From the NCBI GenBank assembly GCA_947591105.1, contig CANQDL010000009.1:1-33809 (forward strand): 33,809 nt of DNA. Direction: 5' to 3'. This document shows positions 5,992 through 12,847 of this stretch, piece after piece; positions within the stretch are counted from its first letter, which is position 1, and each line of letters begins with the position of its first letter. The stretch comes from an uncultured Oscillospiraceae bacterium (GTDB lineage Bacteria; Bacillota; Clostridia; Oscillospirales; Oscillospiraceae). The notes below the pieces were generated by a model. That model was not told the DNA's origin. It did no database searches and saw nothing but the letters and a program-made list of their open reading frames with translations. The position numbers were made by a program, and so were the translations under genes.

Positions 5992-8569
5992 ATCCCTCGG
6001 CCTTCTTTTTCAGCTGGTAGAGCAGATTCAGGGCCTCCAGGGGGGTGATGGTGTTCAGATCCAGATCCCGCAGCTGCCGGGCCAGCTCTCCCCCGGCCAC
6101 GTCCAGCATGGACACCTGCTGCTCCTGCCGGGGCGCGGCCGTCCCGGCGGGCAGTTGGGCCAAGCCGCCGGACTCCAGCTCTCCCAGGTACTGCTTGGCC
6201 TTCCGGACTACCGGCTCCGGCACCCCCGCCAGCTTGGCCACCTCGATGCCGTAGCTGTCGTCGGCGCTGCCGGGCACGATCTTCCGCAGGAAGATCAGAC
6301 TCCCGCCCTGTTTCTTGGCGGTGATGTTGTAGTTTTTCACCCCGTCCAGCGTCCCCTCCAGGGCGGACAGCTCGTGGTAGTGGGTGGCGAACATGGTGCG
6401 GGCACCCAGCCGGCGCTTGTCGGCACAGTGCTCCAGCATGGCCCTTGCGATGGCCATGCCGTCAAAGGTGGAGGTGCCCCGGCCGATCTCGTCCAGAATG
6501 AGCAGGCTGGCGCTGGTGGCGTGGCGGAGGATGTCCGCCATCTCCGCCATCTCCACCATGAAGGTGGACTGGCCGCTGGCCAGATCGTCCGACGCGCCGA
6601 TGCGGGTGAACACCCGATCCACCACGCCGATCACCGCGCTCTTCGCCGGAACGAAGCTGCCCATCTGGGCCATGAGCACGATGAGGGCCGTCTGGCGCAT
6701 ATAGGTGCTCTTGCCGGCCATGTTGGGCCCGGTGATGATGGCCACCCGGTCGGTGGTGTCGTTCAAAAACGTGTCGTTGGGCACGAACAGGACGTTTTTC
6801 TGGGCGGCCTCCACCACCGGATGGCGGCCCTCCCGGATGTCCAGCGTGCGCCCCACGTCCACCTCCGGGCACACGTACCGGTTCCGGCTGGCCACCTCCG
6901 CCAGAGAGCACACCCCGTCCAACTCCGCCACCTTCGCCGCGGCGGCCTGCACCAGCTCCACCTGGGCCGCGGCCCGCTCCCGCAGGGCGGAGAACAGCTG
7001 ATACTCCAGCTCCGCCAGCCGGTCTTTGGCCGTGAGCAGGGTGTTTTCCAGCTGCTTCAGCTCCGGGGTGAAATACCGCTCGTTGCTCACCAGGGTCTGC
7101 TTGCGTATGTACTCCTCCGGCAGGGACACGTCCCCGGCGGAACGGGGCACGTCGATGTAGTAGCCAAAGACCTTGTTATAGCCCACCTTCAGCTTCTTGA
7201 TGCCGGTGCGCTCCCGCTCCCGGGCCTCCAGGGCCGTCACCATGGCCGCGCCGTTGTCCCGCACGTCCCGGAGCCTGTCCACCTCGTCGTTGGCGCCGGG
7301 GCGGATGATGTCCCCCTCCCGGACGGAGAAGGGGGGCTTTTCCGTCACGGTGTCCAGGATGTCGCACCGCAGCCCGTCCAGGGTGTCCATCGCCGCCACG
7401 TCCCGCAAAATGGCGCTCCTGACACCGGACAGAAGCTGCACCAGCCGGGGCAGTTTTTCCAGATACGTCCCCAGGGCCAGCAGATCCCGGCCGTTGGCCG
7501 TGCCGTACACGCACCGGCCGATCAGCCGCTGGATGTCGCCGATGTCATGCAGGGTGACCCGCAGCTCCTGGCGCAGGATGGCGTCGCCGTGGATCTCGCC
7601 CACCGCGGACAGCCGCCGCCGGATGGCCACCGGGTCAAGCAGGGGCCGCTCCACCCAGGAGCGCAGCAGCCGCCCGCCCATGGGGGTCTGGGTGCGATCC
7701 AGCACCCAGAGAAGGCTGCCCCGCTTCTCTCCGGAGCGAAGGCTCTCCGTCAGCTCCAGGTTCCGCCGGGTGGCATAGTCCAGCTCCATGTACCGCCCCT
7801 GGCCGAACCGGTCAAGGCGGCGGATGTGGGAGATATCGCACTTCTGTGTCTCGATGATATACCCCAGCAGCGCCCCCGCCGCCAGGGTCTCCGCCGGGGA
7901 GATCACCTCCCCGAACCGGTCGTATACCAGCTGGGAGCAGGTCTCCGGCACAAAGCGGCCTCCGTCCTTTTCCGGCAGGCAGTCGATCCGCTGCAGGAAC
8001 CCGCCGATGGACGGTTCCGCCCCCGCCCCGGCGGACAGCACCGCCTCCCGGGGGGCGAACCGGCCCAGCTCGTTGCAGATGTGGGTCACCGGCTCCCGGG
8101 CAAAATCCTGCACGCAGAACTCGCCGGTGGAGATGTCGCAGAAGGCCGCGGCCCCCTTCTCCCCCTCCAGCCACAGGGCACACACATAGTTGGAGCGCCC
8201 CTCCTCCAGCATGGAGCTGTCGGTGACGGTGCCGGGGGTGATGATCCGTATGACGCCCCGATCCACCAGGCCCGTCGTGGCAGCGGGATCTTCCAGCTGC
8301 TCGCAGATGGCCACCTTGTACCCCTTGGCGATCAGCCGGCCGATGTACGCCTCGCAGGAGTGGTAGGGCACGCCGCACATGGGCGTCTGCTCCTGTTCGG
8401 GCTTGCCCCGGTCGCGGGTGGTCAGAGCCAGATCCAGCTCCTTGGAGGCCAGGCGGGCGTCGTCGTCGAACATCTCGTAAAAGTCGCCCAGCCGGAAAAA
8501 CAGCAGGCAGTCCGGACACTGCTGCTTGATCTCGTTGTACTGCCGCTTCATGGGCGTCAATTCTGCCAT
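5990..8569 (-). CDS. mutS: DNA mismatch repair protein MutS
   Basis: MutS recognises mismatches and small loops and recruits MutL. The protein is 859 residues, normal for MutS1. The N-terminal mismatch-binding domain has the Phe-x-Glu element in RLGDFYEMFDDDA and continues with TPMCGVPYHS. The lever and clamp region follows. The C-terminal ATPase has a Walker A loop in GPNMAGKSTYMRQ, the SFVPAKSA block, Walker B in LLILDEIGRGTST and the FATHYHEL switch. The extreme C-terminus (ALNLLYQLKKK) matches the usual tail helix. The ribosome site is modest (GAGAG about 9 bases before the ATG). The gene is last in the miaB-to-mutS minus-strand run. It is separated from the gene before it by 149 bp holding a REP-like repeat, and a GATAAT at 8595-8590 could be part of a weak private promoter. 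Confidence 0.97.
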   Translation of the reverse strand: MAELTPMKRQYNEIKQQCPDCLLFFRLGDFYEMFDDDARLASKELDLALTTRDRGKPEQEQTPMCGVPYHSCEAYIGRLIAKGYKVAICEQLEDPAATTGLVDRGVIRIITPGTVTDSSMLEEGRSNYVCALWLEGEKGAAAFCDISTGEFCVQDFAREPVTHICNELGRFAPREAVLSAGAGAEPSIGGFLQRIDCLPEKDGGRFVPETCSQLVYDRFGEVISPAETLAAGALLGYIIETQKCDISHIRRLDRFGQGRYMELDYATRRNLELTESLRSGEKRGSLLWVLDRTQTPMGGRLLRSWVERPLLDPVAIRRRLSAVGEIHGDAILRQELRVTLHDIGDIQRLIGRCVYGTANGRDLLALGTYLEKLPRLVQLLSGVRSAILRDVAAMDTLDGLRCDILDTVTEKPPFSVREGDIIRPGANDEVDRLRDVRDNGAAMVTALEARERERTGIKKLKVGYNKVFGYYIDVPRSAGDVSLPEEYIRKQTLVSNERYFTPELKQLENTLLTAKDRLAELEYQLFSALRERAAAQVELVQAAAAKVAELDGVCSLAEVASRNRYVCPEVDVGRTLDIREGRHPVVEAAQKNVLFVPNDTFLNDTTDRVAIITGPNMAGKSTYMRQTALIVLMAQMGSFVPAKSAVIGVVDRVFTRIGASDDLASGQSTFMVEMAEMADILRHATSASLLILDEIGRGTSTFDGMAIARAMLEHCADKRRLGARTMFATHYHELSALEGTLDGVKNYNITAKKQGGSLIFLRKIVPGSADDSYGIEVAKLAGVPEPVVRKAKQYLGELESGGLAQLPAGTAAPRQEQQVSMLDVAGGELARQLRDLDLNTITPLEALNLLYQLKKKAEG

Positions 8570-8652
8570 GACGCTAATCTCTCTTTCTCATTATCTGCTG
8601 TTTTTTGCGCCGTCAGGCGCCGACCGGGGCCGTTACCCAGGCTGGAGGTCAA

Positions 8653-8708
8653 CGGCCCCTCCGTCTCGCTGCCCCTCGGCACCTCCCCTTGCACAGGGGA
8701 GGCCCTTT
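8653..8708 (+). repeat. REP-like palindromic repeat, copy 1
   Basis: The element reads CCCTCCGTCTCG, then a variable part, then a perfect 8-bp hairpin CCTCCCCT-TGCAC-AGGGGAGG (8682-8702). It aligns with a second copy at 24423-24477: the same CCCTCNGTCTC lead, variable hairpin, and terminal palindrome with a CAC-containing loop. Short intergenic elements of this form are, from memory, widespread in Oscillospiraceae-type genomes. It sits between the HExxH gene and mutS. Confidence 0.65.
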
Positions 8709-8718
8709 GCCACGAACG

Positions 8719-9180
8719 TCATTCCATGCTCTTCAGCCCGTCGTAGAGCTCGTTGAACGACCGGCGCCGGTCGCACCGGCCGTAAGACAGCTGCCTGTTC
8801 TCCCCAAACTCCAGCAGGAAGCACTTGGTCAGCTCCTCCACCGTCTGTTCCAGCGTCAGGAAAAACTCCCGATACGCAAAGGCGTAAGCGCTCGTTCCCT
8901 CTTCAAAGCTGCTTGTGATCAGCGACTCCGTTACCTGATCCAGCGGATACATCTTCAGGTGCATGAGTTCATGGACGATCACTTCCTCCATGTTCTCCTG
9001 CCTCGGGTTGGCCGCATTCAGCAGCAAAACGGCCTTTTTATCGTCGCAGTCGATCTTGAAGTCCCCCGTCTTGGGCCATGAGGCGTCCTCCACCAACTGC
9101 AGGCGCACGTCCCAATCCGGCGTGATCCGCAGCTTTTTACAATACTTCTCGAATATTTCCTGCAATTTCTGCCGATCCAT
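8719..9180 (-). CDS. Putative small zinc metallopeptidase with HExxH motif
   Basis: I do not recognise a named family for this 153-residue cytoplasmic protein. Its one clear motif is HELMHLK (histidines at residues 70 and 74), the HExxH zinc site of many metallopeptidases. An acidic SSFEEGTSAYA helix downstream may hold the third ligand. The spacing and size recall SprT- or ImmA-like minimal proteases or an anti-restriction-type fold, but nothing decides among these. An ATG two codons earlier is possible. However, GGAGG lies 7 bases before the ATG at 9180 and only 1 base before the earlier one, so 9180 is chosen. The gene lies 30 bp behind the FAH-family gene in the same direction and is probably co-transcribed. 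Confidence 0.7.
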   Translation of the reverse strand: MDRQKLQEIFEKYCKKLRITPDWDVRLQLVEDASWPKTGDFKIDCDDKKAVLLLNAANPRQENMEEVIVHELMHLKMYPLDQVTESLITSSFEEGTSAYAFAYREFFLTLEQTVEELTKCFLLEFGENRQLSYGRCDRRRSFNELYDGLKSME

Positions 9181-9210
9181 CGTCATCCCTCCGTCCGGTC
9201 GATCTCTTCC

Positions 9211-10056
9211 TCACTTCACCGTGTTTCGCAGCAGGCCGATGCCCTCGATCTCGCACTCCACCACGTCGCCGGGTTGGAGGAACTTCGGCGGGTCAAAGCC
9301 CATGCCTACCCCGGAGGGGGTGCCGGTGGCGATGATCGTCCCCGGCAGCAGGGTCATGCCGGAGGACAGCTCCGCGATGATGTCCGCGATGCCGGTGATG
9401 AGCAGAGCGGTGCGCGAATCCTGGCGAAGCTGGCCGTTGACCCGGGCGGAGATGGCCAGATCCGGCGGGAAGGCGATCTCGTCCGCCGTGGTGATGCAGG
9501 GGCCCATGGGGGTGAAGCCGTCCAGACCCTTGCCGAAATACCACTGCTTGTGGGTCGTCTGCAGGAGCCGGGCGGACACGTCGTTGAGCACGGTGTAGCC
9601 GAAGATGTGCTCCGCAGCCCGTTCCGCCGGGACGTTTTTCGCGGTCTGACCGATGATCACCGCCAGCTCCGCCTCATAGTCCAGCCGCTGGACAAGGCCC
9701 GGGTGGCTCTCGATGAACCCCTCCGGCCCTACCGCCTCCGGCACCCGCTTGGAGAAATAGATGGGGATGGGCCGATCCTTGGCCAGCGCCTTGTCGTACC
9801 GGGCGGACTCCTCCGCGTGGGCGGCGTAGTTGATGCCCAGGCAGATCACGTCCTGCCGGGGCCGGGGGATGGGCGCCAGCAGCGTCACCGTCTCCAGGGC
9901 AGCCGCCGGGCCCGGCTCCGCCGCCGTCAGGGCCTCGATCCCCGCCTCCACGGCCGCCAGCATGTCGGCGTAGGGCAGCGGCCGCACGGCCTTTTCATCC
10001 GCCGTGAGCACGCCCACCTTCTCTTTTCCCGCTTCCAGATAAGTTATCAGCTTCAT
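9211..10056 (-). CDS. Fumarylacetoacetate hydrolase (FAH) family protein
   Basis: This 281-residue cytosolic enzyme belongs to the superfamily that hydrolyses, decarboxylates or isomerises beta-keto acids with a bound Mg2+ or Mn2+. Seen are the CLGINYAAHAEE block (about 72-83), the first metal ligands in DYEAELAVIIG (Glu128, Glu130), the third ligand in YTVLNDVSAR (Asp159), KGLDGFTPMGP, and the C-terminal GTIIATGTPSGVGMGFDP and LQPGDVVECEIEGIG blocks. All are characteristic. Start and ribosome site are clear (AGGAGG, 6 bases before the ATG). It sits between a Nudix gene and the HExxH gene within 11-30 bp gaps. The exact substrate cannot be told; acylpyruvate or 2-hydroxyhepta-2,4-diene-dioate types are possible. 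No aromatic catabolic genes are nearby. Confidence 0.93.
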   Translation of the reverse strand: MKLITYLEAGKEKVGVLTADEKAVRPLPYADMLAAVEAGIEALTAAEPGPAAALETVTLLAPIPRPRQDVICLGINYAAHAEESARYDKALAKDRPIPIYFSKRVPEAVGPEGFIESHPGLVQRLDYEAELAVIIGQTAKNVPAERAAEHIFGYTVLNDVSARLLQTTHKQWYFGKGLDGFTPMGPCITTADEIAFPPDLAISARVNGQLRQDSRTALLITGIADIIAELSSGMTLLPGTIIATGTPSGVGMGFDPPKFLQPGDVVECEIEGIGLLRNTVK

Positions 10057-10067
10057 AACGATCCTCC

Positions 10068-10613
10068 TTATTCGATCTCAAACCGGTCTCCGGCCGTCTC
10101 TCCCGCCGGGAGGCCCTCTTTCCGGCACAGGGCGATGGACGCCCTTGCCAGCCGCCAGGCAATGCTGCCCTCCCGGATCAGGGACAGGGCCTGGTCAAAG
10201 GGCACCCAGCGGGCGCCGTCCAACTCCCGGGACAGGGTAAGCGGCGCTTTTTCCACCGCCGCGCAGAAGCCCAGCATCAGCATATCCCCGTTTTTGTGGG
10301 GCCAGCTTCCCATGTATTGCAGACGCCGCACCGCCAGGCCCAGCTCCTCGCCGATCTCCCGCACGACGGCGTCCTCGGCGCTCTCCCCCGGCTTCATGAT
10401 CCCGGACACGCACACATAGGTGTCGGCGGAAATGCGCCTCTGCCGGAGCAGGACGATCTGGTCATCCCCGCTCACCACCGCGGCGATGACGGCGGTGGTG
10501 AACGCCTCCCACACGGGCCGCTCACAGCGCCCGCACCAGGGCACCAGCCCCTCGTCGCCGATCTTTCTCTCCCCCAGCTTTTCGCCGCAGCGGGGGCAGT
10601 ATGTAAAGCGCAT
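10068..10613 (-). CDS. NudC-like Nudix hydrolase with zinc ribbon
   Basis: This 181-residue protein has an N-terminal zinc ribbon (Cys6, Cys9, Cys27, Cys30) followed by a Nudix domain. The Nudix box at residues 71-93 is complete: GIMKPGESAEDAVVREIGEELGL keeps every residue of GX5EX7REUXEEXGU. Downstream, YMGSWPHKNGDMLMLGF resembles the SQPWPFPxS motif that marks NADH pyrophosphatases of the NudC group, but it is not identical. Likely substrates are therefore NADH or a related dinucleotide, or NAD-capped RNA; this is inferred. It is shorter than classical NudC (about 260), lacking most of the N-terminal domain. It lies 24 bp downstream of a second Nudix gene, in the miaB-mutS run. Confidence 0.88.
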   Translation of the reverse strand: MRFTYCPRCGEKLGERKIGDEGLVPWCGRCERPVWEAFTTAVIAAVVSGDDQIVLLRQRRISADTYVCVSGIMKPGESAEDAVVREIGEELGLAVRRLQYMGSWPHKNGDMLMLGFCAAVEKAPLTLSRELDGARWVPFDQALSLIREGSIAWRLARASIALCRKEGLPAGETAGDRFEIE

Positions 10614-10637
10614 GGGGCCCTTCTCCTTTTCTCTTTG

Positions 10638-11276
10638 TCAGTCGAAAAGCGTCGTCCAGTGCTCCGCCCTGCGGGCCTGAAAGCACATACGCACCTGCTC
10701 CGGCGTGTTCTTCGCCTCCGCCAGGGGCGGCAGCTCGTCCAGGCCGAAATACCCGCTGGCCGTGGTCTCGGTGTTCTGCTGAAACGCCCCGCCCAGGGCC
10801 GTGCACAGCACGAATACCTTGCACACCTTGTGGGCGTATATGGGCCGGTTGTGCCTGTCCCTGTCCTGCACTGCGATGAGAAACTCCGCCCTGGCCTCCA
10901 GGCCGGCCTCCTCCCGCACTTCCTTCACCGCGCTCTCCCCCACGGACAGGTTCACGTCCACCCATCCGCCGGGCAGCGACCACAGGCCGTCCCGCTCCCG
11001 TACCAGCAGGATCTTGTCCCCCTGGAAGATGGCCGCCCGGGTGTCCAGCTTGGGGGTCTGGTAGCCGGTCTCGTCACAGAACAGATCCCGAACCGTCTCC
11101 AGGGGCGTGTCCGAGGACAGGGCCAGCATCTGGGCGGCGATATCCCGGATCTGGGCGTACCGCTCCCGGTCAAAGTCGTCCCGGCAGTACCACAGCCCCG
11201 CCTGGGCCAGGGCCTGCAGCCGGACAGCCCAGTCCAGCCAGGGGGTCTTTTCCCCGCGCCGATCCTGTCCGCTCAT
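10638..11276 (-). CDS. Nudix hydrolase with N-terminal Nudix_N domain
   Basis: This is a 212-residue cytosolic hydrolase. Residues 1-70 form the helical Nudix_N region (WLDWAVRLQALAQAGLWYC, then YAQIRDIAAQML), followed by the Nudix core TRAAIFQGDKILLVRERDG. The Nudix box starts at LPGGWVDVNLSVGESAVKEV and ends REEAGL. The first Glu of the canonical box is replaced and RE is KE. I recall this as usual for Nudix_N relatives, whose substrates are ADP-ribose-like or undefined. The ATG overlaps the miaB stop (ATGA), indicating translational coupling to miaB. Two adjacent but dissimilar Nudix genes in one operon suggest nucleotide clean-up linked to stress or repair, which is inference. Confidence 0.88.
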   Translation of the reverse strand: MSGQDRRGEKTPWLDWAVRLQALAQAGLWYCRDDFDRERYAQIRDIAAQMLALSSDTPLETVRDLFCDETGYQTPKLDTRAAIFQGDKILLVRERDGLWSLPGGWVDVNLSVGESAVKEVREEAGLEARAEFLIAVQDRDRHNRPIYAHKVCKVFVLCTALGGAFQQNTETTASGYFGLDELPPLAEAKNTPEQVRMCFQARRAEHWTTLFD

Positions 11277-12694
11277 GCCAGCTCTCCGTACAGGGCCCAG
11301 GTGGTGCTGTCGGTGATCTTCACGTCCATGAACCGCCCCACCAGGGACGGATCTGCCGCCAGGTGCACCAGCCGACCGCCCTTTGTGCGGCAGGACAGGT
11401 TATAGGGGCTCTGGCCCGTCTCGCCGTCCACCAGCACCCGGCAGGTCTGCCCCACATAGGCGGCGTGCTTTTCGGCGGAGATGCGGTTGGCCGCGTCCAC
11501 CAGCGCGTCGAACCAGACCTGCTTTTCCCCGCGGGTCACCGGATCGGGCATACTGGCCGCGGGGGTGCCCACGCGGGGGGAGAAAATAAAGGTGAACATG
11601 GCGTCAAAGCCCACCTGCTCCACCAGGGAGAGTGTCTCGTCAAAGTCCTCCCGCCGCTCCCCGGGAAAGCCCACGATGATGTCGGTGGTCAGCACCAGAT
11701 CGGGCATGGCCCGGCGGGCGGCGGCCACCTTTTCCAGGTATCCGGCCCGGTCGTAGTGCCGGTTCATCTGCTTGAGGATGCGGTCGGAGCCGGACTGGAG
11801 GGGCAGGTGGATGTGGTGGGCGCAGTGCTCGCTCCGGCCCATGACCTGGAAGAGCTTGTCCGTGGCGTCCTTGGGGTGGCTGGTCATGAACCGCAGCACA
11901 TAGTCCCCGGGGATCTTGTCCAGCTCAGCCAGCAGGTCGGGAAAGTCCACGTCCTCCTCCAGGCCCTTGCCGTAGCTGTTCACGTTCTGGCCCAGCAGGG
12001 TGATGTCCTTATAGCCCGCCTGCACAAGCCCCCGCGCCTCGGCCAGGATGTCCGCCGGGCGGCGGCTCCGCTCCCGGCCCCGGACGTAGGGCACGATGCA
12101 GTAGGAGCAGAAGTTGTCGCACCCGTTCATGATGGAGAGCCACGCCTTCACGGCGCTGTCCCGCTCCCGGGGCAGGCCCTCGGCCACCACGCCCTGGGAC
12201 GGCTCCGCGGCGATGAGCCGGTGCTTGTCGCCCCGGCGGCCCTGCCGCTCCATGGTCTTCAGCAGCAGCTCGGGAAACTGCCACACCTCGTGGGGGCCGA
12301 ACACCAGATCCACCACCCGGTAGGAATTTTTGATCTTCTCCCGCATGGAGGGCTGCTGGGTCATGCACCCGCCCACGCACACCAGAAGCTCCGGGTTTTT
12401 GGCCTTCCGGTGGGCCAGGGCCCCCACGTTTCCAAGCACCCGCTTTTCCGCGTGCTCCCGCACGGCGCAGGTATTCACCGCCACCAGGTCGGCCTTGTCC
12501 TCCTCCTGGGTCAGCAGGTAGCCGCACTGGGTCAGCCATCCCCGGAGGATCTCGCTGTCAGACTCGTTCTGCTGGCAGCCGTACGTGTCCACCAGCGCAT
12601 AGTGGGGACGGTGGGCGATGCGCTGTCTGATCCTCTCGCAGAACTGCTGCTGCTCAAGGCGCTCCTGGGTGGTGATTTCCCGGCGTTCGTACAT
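11273..12694 (-). CDS. miaB: tRNA-2-methylthio-N6-dimethylallyladenosine synthase MiaB
   Basis: MiaB is the radical-SAM methylthiotransferase that adds ms2 to i6A37 of tRNAs. It acts on the product of MiaA, encoded on the other side of the divergent promoter. The N-terminal cluster domain has Cys40 (TYGCQQNESDSE), Cys76 (NTCAVREHAEKR) and Cys110 (VGGCMTQQ). The radical-SAM triad CDNFCSYC is Cys192/196/199 within YCIVPYVRGRERSR. HLPLQSGSD and a C-terminal TRAM domain complete it. Length is 473 residues. The frame is open 24 codons further upstream, but the ATG at 12694 has AGGAGAG 7 bases before it, and the upstream extension is not MiaB-like. First gene of the minus-strand run. Confidence 0.97.
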   Translation of the reverse strand: MYERREITTQERLEQQQFCERIRQRIAHRPHYALVDTYGCQQNESDSEILRGWLTQCGYLLTQEEDKADLVAVNTCAVREHAEKRVLGNVGALAHRKAKNPELLVCVGGCMTQQPSMREKIKNSYRVVDLVFGPHEVWQFPELLLKTMERQGRRGDKHRLIAAEPSQGVVAEGLPRERDSAVKAWLSIMNGCDNFCSYCIVPYVRGRERSRRPADILAEARGLVQAGYKDITLLGQNVNSYGKGLEEDVDFPDLLAELDKIPGDYVLRFMTSHPKDATDKLFQVMGRSEHCAHHIHLPLQSGSDRILKQMNRHYDRAGYLEKVAAARRAMPDLVLTTDIIVGFPGERREDFDETLSLVEQVGFDAMFTFIFSPRVGTPAASMPDPVTRGEKQVWFDALVDAANRISAEKHAAYVGQTCRVLVDGETGQSPYNLSCRTKGGRLVHLAADPSLVGRFMDVKITDSTTWALYGELA

Positions 12695-12732
12695 GGCGAT
12701 TCTCTCCTTACAGGCGGGGGACTTTACCGTGT

Positions 12733-12753
12733 CCCGGCGTTTTTGCCGCCGGG
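12733..12753 (-). promoter_or_regulatory. GC hairpin in the miaB 5' leader
   Basis: A 7-bp stem (CCCGGCG with CGCCGGG, 7-base A-rich loop), extendable by 3 bp past a bulge, lies in the predicted miaB leader about 40 bases before the start. No T-run follows, so it is not an intrinsic terminator. It may affect message stability; no function is shown. Confidence 0.4.
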
Positions 12754-12766
12754 CACAACATAGCAC

Positions 12767-12795
12767 TTTATCATAACATTTTTCTGTGTTATAAT
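12767..12795 (+). promoter_or_regulatory. Promoter for mutL operon (extended -10)
   Basis: TATAAT at 12790-12795 is preceded by TGT, giving an extended -10 (TGTTATAAT). The -35 at 12767-12772 (TTTATC) is poor, as is common with extended -10 promoters. The leader to the mutL ATG is about 45 bases. Confidence 0.7.
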
Positions 12796-12798
12796 CAA
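12770..12798 (-). promoter_or_regulatory. Promoter for the miaB operon, interlocked with that of mutL
   Basis: On the minus strand TTGATT (12798-12793) and TATGAT (12775-12770) are 17 bases apart. The -35 element shares three base pairs with the mutL -10 element, so the two promoters cannot both be occupied at once. Confidence 0.7.
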
Positions 12799-12847
12799 GA
12801 AAGCGTTAAAGGAAAGATAAAGTGCGTACGACGCAAAGGAGATCGCC

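Noticed and set aside
6155-8746. Open frame of 863 codons antisense to mutS
   Set aside because: Same cause: third-position GC bias leaves the opposite frame open. The product has no domain-like pattern and no ribosome site.
10936-11010. Inactive Nudix box in the Nudix_N protein
   Set aside because: The first Glu of the canonical pattern is replaced, but the KEVREEAGL half is intact, and this departure is, from memory, usual in the Nudix_N subfamily.
12695-12766. N-terminal extension of MiaB by 24 codons
   Set aside because: The upstream ATG lies close to the predicted transcription start and has no ribosome site. The ATG at 12694 has AGGAGAG at a good distance and fits the family start.
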